Notes under the pieces: model-generated
Database searches by the model: none
What the model was told of the DNA's origin: nothing
What the model saw: the letters and a program-made list of their open reading frames with translations, nothing else
In this document: positions 1-3,919 of the stretch, in pieces
Numbering within the stretch: position 1 is the stretch's first letter
Layout: each line of letters opens with the position of its first letter
NCBI GenBank assembly: GCA_016296165.1
Contig: JAEDJV010000088.1
Span: forward strand, 1-9,975
Reading direction: 5' to 3'
DNA length: 9,975 bases
Origin: Oscillospiraceae bacterium
GTDB taxonomy: Bacteria > Bacillota > Clostridia > Oscillospirales > Ruminococcaceae
Translations under genes and position numbers: made by a program

Positions 1-118
1 CCACTTGACAACGAGCCTCTGTCAGTATGATATTCTGTCCGCCGAGGCAGGCATCACCTAAAGGCTGTGCTGCCTGGCTACCAGCCTATCATACTGCCTT
101 CTCATTATCAAGTGACTT
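1..118 (-). ncRNA. Unidentified structured RNA element, probably minus strand
   Basis: An outer stem pairs CACTTGACAACGAG (2-15 region) with CTCATTATCAAGTG near 101-114. A second perfect 10-bp stem pairs CAGTATGATA with TATCATACTG. The interior holds a small GGCT/AGCC hairpin and a longer AGGCA...TGCCT hairpin. On the plus strand the outer stem has two C-A mismatches. On the minus strand both become G-U wobbles, so a minus-strand RNA folds better. No riboswitch, SRP, 6S, T-box or tmRNA signature was recognised. It could instead be a leader for a gene left of the window, or a DNA-level mobile element end. Confidence 0.45.
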
Positions 119-146
119 TCGCGGCATAAAGTGTTTACAATTCTTT

Positions 147-289
147 TCAAAGTAAATGCAATACAATGAAATAACGTATTTGCGAAATATATTAAGATTT
201 TAGAATAAATAAGTTCAAATTAAATGCAACATCTAATTCGTCAAAGTAAATGCAATAAAAAAAAATTTCCACGTTGCATTTACTTTGAA
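147..289. repeat. Cluster of four TCAAAGTAAATGCAA repeats
   Basis: Three copies read in the plus direction: TCAAAGTAAATGCAATA at 147-163, TCAAATTAAATGCAACA at 215-231 and TCAAAGTAAATGCAATA at 241-257. A fourth is inverted, TTGCATTTACTTTGAA at 274-289. The last two can form a hairpin of about 15 bp around an A-rich loop. No gene covers this stretch. The copies are unevenly spaced, as expected for protein binding sites rather than a tandem microsatellite. The cluster lies between the structured element and the first antitoxin promoter, so it could serve either neighbour. Confidence 0.7.
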
Positions 290-333
290 AATTTGCGTAA
301 AAATTTTTGATGTAACAAATATTTAAACATGTG

Positions 334-362
334 TTGACAAATAATAATTCAGGTGATATAAT
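334..362 (+). promoter_or_regulatory. Consensus promoter for antitoxin RNA 1
   Basis: TTGACA at 334-339 and TATAAT at 357-362 are separated by 17 bp, with an extended -10 TG at 354-355. This perfect sigma-A consensus points at no plus-strand coding gene. It drives a short RNA that ends at the hairpin at 409-445, as expected for an abundant antisense regulator. Confidence 0.87.
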
Positions 363-369
363 AACACTT

Positions 370-446
370 GAAAGAAAAGTGAATAACTCCATGTGTTCAC
401 CAAGAAAGAAATCCCCTACACCGCAACTTGTAGGGGATTTTTTGTG
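370..446 (+). ncRNA. Antisense antitoxin RNA 1 (par RNA II-like)
   Basis: A predicted RNA of about 75 nt begins about 8 bases after the -10 box and ends in the U-tract following the 409-440 hairpin. Its 5' part contains AATAACTCCATGTGTT (382-397), exactly complementary to 16 contiguous bases spanning the start codon of the toxin mRNA read from the other strand. After a 2-base bulge the pairing resumes over CACC against the ribosome binding region. GTGAA (379-383) and TTCAC (396-400) can close a hairpin presenting this sequence in the loop. In the Fst/par system the equivalent RNA blocks toxin translation in trans. The ends and function here are inferred. Confidence 0.72.
409..445. terminator. 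Shared bidirectional terminator of toxin module 1
   Basis: The 12-bp stem AAATCCCCTACA/TGTAGGGGATTT (409-420 with 429-440) encloses an 8-base loop. A run of T follows on the plus side, and an interrupted T-rich run follows on the minus side. The antitoxin and toxin RNAs converge here. Confidence 0.87.
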
Positions 447-464
447 CTTATGTCAGATAAAGGA

Positions 465-545
465 TTATCTATCAAGCCACTTGCAAATGTAATAAGCAAA
501 TACACTTGCTATAATAGATAACAGGAATGAAAGAAATAACTCCAT
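465..545 (-). CDS. Small hydrophobic type I toxin peptide, Fst-like (copy 1)
   Basis: This 26-codon gene starts at an ATG (543-545) 8-9 bases after an AGGAGG site and ends in TAA. The peptide begins MELFLSFLLSIIASV and ends FAYYICKWLDR. It is one membrane-spanning segment with a short charged tail. The WLDR ending resembles the WLD/WLSR end of Fst and SprA1/PepA1 membrane toxins, which depolarise or damage the host membrane when their antisense RNA is lost. Twenty of 26 residues match the second copy at 1727, including the last 14. Codons differ by synonymous and conservative changes (I/V), which argues for selection on the peptide. Family membership is inferred from architecture and the C-terminus. 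Toxicity is untested. Confidence 0.78.
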   Translation of the reverse strand: MELFLSFLLSIIASVFAYYICKWLDR

Positions 546-557
546 GTGTTTTCACCT

Positions 558-573
558 CCTTCCATGCGGAAGG
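558..573 (-). promoter_or_regulatory. Hairpin sequestering the toxin 1 ribosome binding site
   Basis: In the toxin mRNA, CCTTCC and GGAAGG (plus positions 568-573 and 558-563) form a perfect 6-bp hairpin with loop GCAT, partly burying the GGAAGGAGG site. Fst mRNA carries a comparable 5' helix that limits translation until the transcript is refolded or processed. Confidence 0.65.
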
Positions 574-590
574 TATCCGACACAATTATT

Positions 591-619
591 ATTATAACAT
601 GATTGATTCGATGTCAGTA
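591..619 (-). promoter_or_regulatory. Promoter of toxin 1 mRNA
   Basis: Reading leftward there is a perfect TATAAT (591-596) with extended -10 TG one base upstream. The -35 region at 17 bp (TACTGA, 614-619) is poor, so the extended -10 probably carries the promoter. The predicted start near 584 places TGTCGGA at the very 5' end of the mRNA. Confidence 0.7.
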
Positions 620-639
620 ACAAGAAAAATTTTTTAATA

Positions 640-668
640 TTGATAAAAACATAAAAATGTGCTATGCT
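640..668 (+). promoter_or_regulatory. Promoter of the barnase-barstar operon
   Basis: TTGATA (640-645) and TATGCT (663-668) are 17 bp apart, with TG at the extended -10 position. This promoter diverges from the toxin 1 promoter. An AGGAGGA site at about 683-689 precedes the ATG at 697. Confidence 0.7.
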
Positions 669-696
669 ATAGAAAAACACACAGGAGGAATAAAAA

Positions 697-1305
697 ATGA
701 AAAGATTTTTCAGCGTATTATCTGTGCTGATGTGTATTCTTTTGTTTACAGGTTGTTTTAATTCAGCTGATAAAGAAGGTTTTATTGAAACAGATAAGGA
801 AACAGACAGCTTAATTGCGGATATGATCGAATCGGTTACTGTTTTTGAAGAAACCGGTTCAGAGGAAACAGAGGTATCAGAAATAATTTCAATTTCTGAA
901 GAAACCGAACCGGAAGAAACCACTGTGCCTGATGAAACTGAGGAAGTACTTCAGGTTGATGAAAATGGTGCCTATACTACAAAGCAGGAAGTAGCGTTTT
1001 ATATTTATACATACGGACATCTGCCTTCCAACTTTATCACAAAAAAGGAAGCTGAGTCACTCGGCTGGTCCGGAGGTTCACTTGAGCCTTATGCACCCGG
1101 AAAATGCATAGGCGGAAATCGTTTCGGAAACTATGAAGGACTTCTGCCTGAAAAAGACGGAAGAAAATACACAGAATGCGATATAGATACACTGGGAGCA
1201 GAAAAACGCGGAGCAAAACGAATAGTATTCTCAAACGACGGTCTGATTTACTATACCGAAGATCATTATGAAACATTTGAACTGCTTTACGGAAGCGAGG
1301 AATGA
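697..1305 (+). CDS. Barnase-family ribonuclease with lipoprotein signal
   Basis: Guanyl-specific microbial ribonuclease (barnase/RNase N1 family) that cleaves single-stranded RNA. Residues 1-20 form a lipoprotein signal ending in the lipobox FTGC, with Cys20 as the lipidation site, so the enzyme is exported and membrane-tethered or shed. Residues 25-88 are an acidic Glu/Thr/Ser-rich linker. The catalytic domain covers about 91-198 and aligns along its length with Bacillus barnase: HLPSNFITKKEA, APGKCIGG, TECDID and DHYETF. Barnase catalytic residues K27, E73, R83, R87 and H102 correspond to K116, E160, R171, R175 and H190, all present, so the enzyme should be active. Its stop overlaps an ATG of the barstar frame, so the two are cotranscribed. 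The role could be competition or nutrient scavenging; the sequence does not decide. Confidence 0.93.
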   Translation: MKRFFSVLSVLMCILLFTGCFNSADKEGFIETDKETDSLIADMIESVTVFEETGSEETEVSEIISISEETEPEETTVPDETEEVLQVDENGAYTTKQEVAFYIYTYGHLPSNFITKKEAESLGWSGGSLEPYAPGKCIGGNRFGNYEGLLPEKDGRKYTECDIDTLGAEKRGAKRIVFSNDGLIYYTEDHYETFELLYGSEE

Positions 1306-1310
1306 TTAAT

Positions 1311-1580
1311 ATGAAAGTTGTTATTGATGGAAAGAAAATAACATCAAAGCAGATGCTTCATACATATTTTGCGGATGAAATGAATTTTCCTGAATGGTAT
1401 GGTAAAAATCTCGATGCACTTTATGATTTTCTTACGGATACTAACGAAGAAACTGAGATAGAACTTATAAACCGCCCTGCCCTTCACGAACATCTAGGAA
1501 AATATGCGAAAGCATTTGAAAAGATGCTGCGTGAGGCACAGGAGGAAAATGAAAATATAAAGGTTATTTCAACTGAGTAA
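1311..1580 (+). CDS. Barstar-family ribonuclease inhibitor
   Basis: Cytoplasmic immunity protein that caps the barnase active site and protects the producer before export. It has no signal peptide. An ATG at 1302 overlaps the ribonuclease stop as ATGA, but it sits only 1 base from the GAGG site. The ATG at 1311 has normal spacing (about 9-10 bases) and gives 89 residues starting MKVVIDGKKI, colinear with barstar. With this start the key inhibitory acids fall at D35 and D39, the same numbers as in Bacillus barstar, within PEWYGKNLDALYDFL. This is the standard operon order of ribonuclease then inhibitor, closed by the hairpin at 1599. The earlier start would add three residues. Confidence 0.93.
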   Translation: MKVVIDGKKITSKQMLHTYFADEMNFPEWYGKNLDALYDFLTDTNEETEIELINRPALHEHLGKYAKAFEKMLREAQEENENIKVISTE

Positions 1581-1598
1581 ATACGGATTATACGACAA

Positions 1599-1642
1599 AA
1601 AAACAGCAGACACACAGATAAGGATGTGTGTCTGCTGTTTTT
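1599..1642 (+). terminator. Terminator of the barnase-barstar operon (repeat copy 1)
   Basis: A perfect 15-bp stem, AAACAGCAGACACAC with GTGTGTCTGCTGTTT (1601-1615 with 1626-1640), encloses the loop AGATAAGGAT and is followed by T-rich sequence. Near-identical hairpins occur at 2052 and 3704. Confidence 0.88.
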
Positions 1643-1651
1643 ATTGTTGGG

Positions 1652-1680
1652 TTGAAAATTTTGTTGAATTATGTTATAAT
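1652..1680 (+). promoter_or_regulatory. Promoter of toxin 2 mRNA
   Basis: TTGAAA (1652-1657) and TATAAT (1675-1680) have 17-bp spacing, with TG at the extended -10 position. Transcription should start near 1687, immediately before TGTCGGA. Confidence 0.82.
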
Positions 1681-1697
1681 ACTGGTTGTGTCGGACG

Positions 1698-1713
1698 CCT
1701 TCCGCATGGGAGG
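1698..1713 (+). promoter_or_regulatory. Hairpin sequestering the toxin 2 ribosome binding site
   Basis: CCTTCC (1698-1703) pairs with GGGAGG (1708-1713) around loop GCAT, covering part of the GGGAGGAGG site. Compared with copy 1, one A-U pair has become G-U, so pairing is preserved. Confidence 0.65.
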
Positions 1714-1726
1714 AGGTGAAAACACA

Positions 1727-1807
1727 ATGGACTCAATTTTTTCTTTTTTATTATCTGTCGTAGCAAGTGTATTCGCTTACTACATTTGCAAGTGGCTTGA
1801 CAGATAA
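1727..1807 (+). CDS. Small hydrophobic type I toxin peptide, Fst-like (copy 2)
   Basis: This 26-codon gene starts with ATG 8-9 bases after GGGAGGAGG and ends in TAA. The peptide starts MDSIFSFLLSVVASV and ends FAYYICKWLDR. It has one predicted transmembrane helix and a short Lys/Asp/Arg tail like that of Fst-family toxins. Residues 13-26 are identical to copy 1, while residues 2-5 differ. Those codons lie in the antisense pairing region, so their divergence may keep each antitoxin specific to its own toxin. The gene lies downstream of the barstar terminator and has its own extended -10 promoter. Function is inferred from locus architecture. Confidence 0.8.
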   Translation: MDSIFSFLLSVVASVFAYYICKWLDR

Positions 1808-1825
1808 TCTCATCCGACATAAGCC

Positions 1826-1866
1826 AAAAAAAATCTCCCTGCAAGTAGCGGTGCAGGGAGATTTTT
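1826..1866. terminator. Shared bidirectional terminator of toxin module 2
   Basis: AAAATCTCCCTGCA (1830-1843) pairs with TGCAGGGAGATTTT (1852-1865). Eight A residues on the left give a strong U-tract for the minus-strand antitoxin. Five T residues on the right serve the toxin mRNA. Confidence 0.88.
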
Positions 1867-1908
1867 GGTGAACACAATGGACTCGTTCACATTTCTTTTT
1901 TCTTTTCA
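1826..1908 (-). ncRNA. Antisense antitoxin RNA 2 (par RNA II-like)
   Basis: A predicted RNA of about 80 nt runs from about 1908 leftward to the U-tract of the shared terminator. It contains GAGTCCATTGTGTT, complementary to the toxin 2 start region. GTGAAC and GTTCAC flank this sequence and can form a 6-bp hairpin that displays it in the loop. It also overlaps the toxin mRNA at the terminator, giving a second contact as in par. An almost identical body recurs at 7635-7706 without this promoter. Confidence 0.75.
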
Positions 1909-1914
1909 GATTTC

Positions 1915-1943
1915 ATTGTAACACATTAAATGTAATTTGTCAA
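1915..1943 (-). promoter_or_regulatory. Consensus promoter for antitoxin RNA 2
   Basis: Reading leftward, TTGACA (1938-1943) and TACAAT (1915-1920) are 17 bp apart with an extended -10 TG. As in module 1, the antitoxin promoter has a better -35 box than the toxin promoter, fitting excess antitoxin. Confidence 0.85.
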
Positions 1944-2051
1944 TGATTTGATATGATATATTATTTCCACTTTGTACTGGATTATGTGTATTTTTCATCA
2001 TTTAGTATATCCTGAAAATATCAAAAGTCAGGGTGAAAATGTAAGATACAG

Positions 2052-2093
2052 AAACAGCATACACACAGATAAGGATGTGTGTATGCTGTTTTG
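2052..2093. terminator. Repeated hairpin, copy 2, not adjacent to a gene end
   Basis: AAACAGCATACACAC (2052-2066) pairs with GTGTGTATGCTGTTT (2077-2091), with the same AGATAAGGAT loop as the hairpin at 1601. The single difference in the stem, G-C replaced by T-A, is compensated on both arms. No gene ends nearby on the plus strand. It may catch read-through or be a mobile palindrome. Confidence 0.65.
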
Positions 2094-2259
2094 TCATATT
2101 AATCGTTGAGATTATATTTGATTTTTATACTGATAGTAATCTATAGAAATGTTTAGGACAGCTGCAAAGTAATATACTGTATTAAATGTCGGATTTTATA
2201 TTTTTGGATATTTACTAATAGTTAAGATTTTTGTTTGATTTATCTTATAGTAAATATTT

Positions 2260-2289
2260 TTGATATAAAAAATTCTAAAGTTGTATAAT
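2260..2289 (+). promoter_or_regulatory. Possible promoter of the dockerin gene
   Basis: TTGATA (2260-2265) and TATAAT (2284-2289) are 18 bp apart, implying a leader of about 140 bases. In DNA this AT-rich such matches arise by chance. A TATACT at 2411-2416 is an alternative but has no good -35 box. Confidence 0.35.
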
Positions 2290-2438
2290 TTAATAAAATT
2301 ATAATAATAACTTTTGTTATATTTATTTTAATTTACTATTGATTTTTTTTGATTTATAATATAAAATTACTAGTAATGAATTAATATTTTAATTATTTCA
2401 TTCGTTTTATTATACTTTTATTAAGGAGACTGTTAGAA

Positions 2439-3575
2439 ATGAACAGAAATTGCATTAAGAAGTGTGTGGCATTTACACTTGCCTGTGCACTTATTGGCTC
2501 ATCCGCAATTGTTTCAAACAACGACACAGACGTAAATGGTTTTAATGCCATTTCGACTGTTTCTGCAGCAGGACAAACGCTGATATTTGATCATGACACA
2601 AAAATATCACCATTGTTTAACTGCAATTCAGTGAACAATATTCTTGTCGAAAAATCGTATTTAGATGAAAAGGCATACACTAATTCAGTTATTGAATTAA
2701 TAAAAAAATGCCCTAATCTTTCAAGAATAAATTACGTTGAGCTGTCAAAACTCGAAGATCCTGATTTTTATGATGATGTACTTTGCAAGATTGTTGCAAG
2801 TATGAATTATGAAGACTCCAATAGCATTTCTAGTGTAATGATTAAGAGAGTCAAGAGGATAGCTGATGAAATAAAAGGAAAATATAGATATTATGACGAA
2901 TTCGGCAAAGTAACATCAGCATATGACTTTATTTTAAATAAAGTTGATTACGGATCATCTAAAGTTTCTTGTGGATGGAGAAGATGCACGGACTGGTCTG
3001 TATTCTGTAATCCTGATAAACTTGCAAATTGTGATGGACATGCGAGAGCATTTCTAATACTGACAAGAGAATTAGGGCTGGAATCATATTACGAAGGATT
3101 TCAGTCACATGCAGCTAATATTGTAAAGGTAAATGGCAAATATTATCATGTTGACATAAGTGATGATCAGGTTGGCTGGCATAATTTCCTTTTAAGCGAC
3201 AAAGAATTTAGAATCGATAGTAAGGGTAATCCGGACACTCGCCATATTTTTCCGTCTGGAGAAGACGTTGGGCCTGATGAAGTAGAGGTGAATTTTGGTT
3301 CGGGTCGCTATGTAATAAGAGTAGTAAAAGTAGCTGAGAAAAGAAATTATTATACCAAGAGTTCAGTATCTAAATCAATTAGATGCACTAATGTGTTAGG
3401 CGATATTAATCGTGACGGGAAATTTAATGATAATGATATTATGACATTAAAAAAATATATTCTTGGAGACATTGCTATAAGTAATGTGTTAGATCTAGCA
3501 GATTTTAATAATGACGAAAAAATAAGTTCAGCTGATTTAGTACGGTTAATGAACTTGAAAAAATATCGATTCTAA
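2439..3575 (+). CDS. Secreted transglutaminase-like protein with C-terminal type I dockerin
   Basis: A 378-residue exported protein. Residues 1-44 form a signal peptide (basic N-terminus, hydrophobic core, likely cleavage after VSAA). Residues 160-245 resemble the transglutaminase/cysteine peptidase core. The Cys-His-Asp triad is visible as C198 (ANCDGHARAF), H224 (SHAANIVKVNGKYYHVD) and D239. Such domains crosslink or cleave peptide bonds; substrate is unknown. Residues 319-373 form a type I dockerin with two calcium-binding F-hand repeats, DINRDGKFNDND (322-333) and DFNNDEKISSAD (355-366), for docking to a cohesin on a scaffoldin or the cell surface. Start: AAGGAGA at 2423-2429 before the ATG. 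It is monocistronic. The dockerin is the main clue to a Ruminococcus-like host. Confidence 0.87.
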   Translation: MNRNCIKKCVAFTLACALIGSSAIVSNNDTDVNGFNAISTVSAAGQTLIFDHDTKISPLFNCNSVNNILVEKSYLDEKAYTNSVIELIKKCPNLSRINYVELSKLEDPDFYDDVLCKIVASMNYEDSNSISSVMIKRVKRIADEIKGKYRYYDEFGKVTSAYDFILNKVDYGSSKVSCGWRRCTDWSVFCNPDKLANCDGHARAFLILTRELGLESYYEGFQSHAANIVKVNGKYYHVDISDDQVGWHNFLLSDKEFRIDSKGNPDTRHIFPSGEDVGPDEVEVNFGSGRYVIRVVKVAEKRNYYTKSSVSKSIRCTNVLGDINRDGKFNDNDIMTLKKYILGDIAISNVLDLADFNNDEKISSADLVRLMNLKKYRF

Positions 3576-3596
3576 ATATTCAGATTATTTGTGTAA

Positions 3597-3692
3597 GGTC
3601 TAGTACATTATTTGATTAATATTGTGATTGATGTGCTTCCGTATACAAAAGACGTTATGCCTGAGCATAAACTGGATGAATTGTTCGGGTAA
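3597..3692 (+). pseudogene. Possible 3' remnant of an unidentified coding sequence
   Basis: A short open frame with no start or ribosome binding site ends in TAA at 3690-3692. Its translation ends in VIDVLPYTKDVMPEHKLDEL plus FG. The last 24 codons look protein-like and are less AT-rich than their surroundings. The frame is closed upstream by TAA at 3594. It may be the tail of a gene lost by recombination, or chance. The family was not recognised. Confidence 0.25.
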
Positions 3693-3703
3693 AAATAAAG
3701 TAA

Positions 3704-3746
3704 AAACAGCAGACACACAGATAATGATGTGTGTCTGCTGTTTTTT
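3704..3746 (+). terminator. Terminator downstream of the dockerin gene (repeat copy 3)
   Basis: The 15-bp stem AAACAGCAGACACAC/GTGTGTCTGCTGTTT (3704-3718 with 3729-3743) is followed by six T residues (3741-3746). It has the same arms as the barstar terminator, with a one-base loop change. Confidence 0.85.
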
Positions 3747-3754
3747 GTTCAAAT

Positions 3755-3866
3755 TAAAAATATGCATTTTTCAAAAAACACCCCTCTAAAAATATGCATT
3801 TTTTGAAAAATAACCTTCTTAAAATATGCATTTTTAAAAAAATTACCCCCTTAAAATATGCATTTA
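3755..3866 (+). repeat. Four AAAATATGCATTTTT repeats at exact 32-bp intervals
   Basis: The palindromic core ATATGCAT lies at 3760, 3792, 3824 and 3856, a period of exactly 32 bp. Units read roughly TAAAATATGCATTTTT, then an A-rich stretch and a C-rich spacer. The last copy ends 2-3 bases before the -35 box of the ATPase gene. The phase fits about three helical turns, placing all cores on one face of the DNA. An array of binding sites for a regulator, possibly the gene's own product, is the simplest reading. An upstream in-frame ATG at 3794 falls inside the array and is not a credible start. Confidence 0.82.
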
Positions 3867-3868
3867 TC

Positions 3869-3897
3869 TTGAACAGTTCCTTGTTTTGTGGTAAAAT
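3869..3897 (+). promoter_or_regulatory. Promoter of the first ATPase gene
   Basis: TTGAAC (3869-3874) and TAAAAT (3892-3897) have 17-bp spacing with TG at the extended -10 position. The predicted start at about 3904 leaves a very short leader that is mostly the AAAGGAGGT ribosome site. Confidence 0.75.
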
Positions 3898-3919
3898 AAC
3901 TACAAAGGAGGTCTGCTTT

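Larger units (their letters stand above)
382..556. repeat. Direct repeat pair linking antitoxin 1 and toxin 1
   Basis: AATAACTCCATGTGTT occurs at 382-397 and 535-550, each followed by (TT)CACC. The first copy is transcribed in the antitoxin RNA and the second, from the opposite strand, in the toxin mRNA. The two RNAs are therefore complementary at the toxin start. This corresponds to the DRa/DRb repeats of the enterococcal par locus. Confidence 0.8.
1715..1884. repeat. Direct repeat pair linking toxin 2 and antitoxin 2
   Basis: GGTGAAAACACAATGGACTC (1715-1734) at the toxin start recurs as GGTGAACACAATGGACTC (1867-1884) beyond the terminator. The second copy is read from the minus strand as the antitoxin. 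This gives 14 contiguous complementary bases (AACACAATGGACTC) plus a further block after a 2-base bulge. Confidence 0.8.
1966..2438. other. Very AT-rich intergenic stretch without a gene
   Basis: No supported coding sequence lies here. It contains a small inverted repeat CCTGA...TCAGG (2011-2032), the second copy of the repeated hairpin (2052-2091), and a long A/T-dominated tract from about 2100 to the dockerin gene. It may be a long leader region or decayed sequence. Confidence 0.6.

Noticed and set aside
1..118. tRNA, riboswitch or SRP RNA at the window start
   Set aside because: No cloverleaf, T-loop or known riboswitch consensus was found. It is recorded only as an unidentified structured element.
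192..392. Minus-strand 66-codon open frame running through the first toxin module
   Set aside because: Its start is the antitoxin copy of the direct repeat, and it reads through the antitoxin promoter and the repeat cluster. The composition is Phe/Ile/Asn-rich, as expected from AT-rich noncoding DNA.
3755..3866. CRISPR array at the 32-bp period
   Set aside because: The spacers are A-rich and nearly identical in sequence rather than unique, the repeat core is only about 15 bases, and there are no cas genes.
3794..3919. N-terminal extension of the first ATPase from an ATG at 3794
   Set aside because: It would be translated from the 32-bp repeats and across the promoter, has no ribosome site, and makes the protein 42 residues longer than its paralogue. 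The ATG at 3920 follows AAAGGAGGT.
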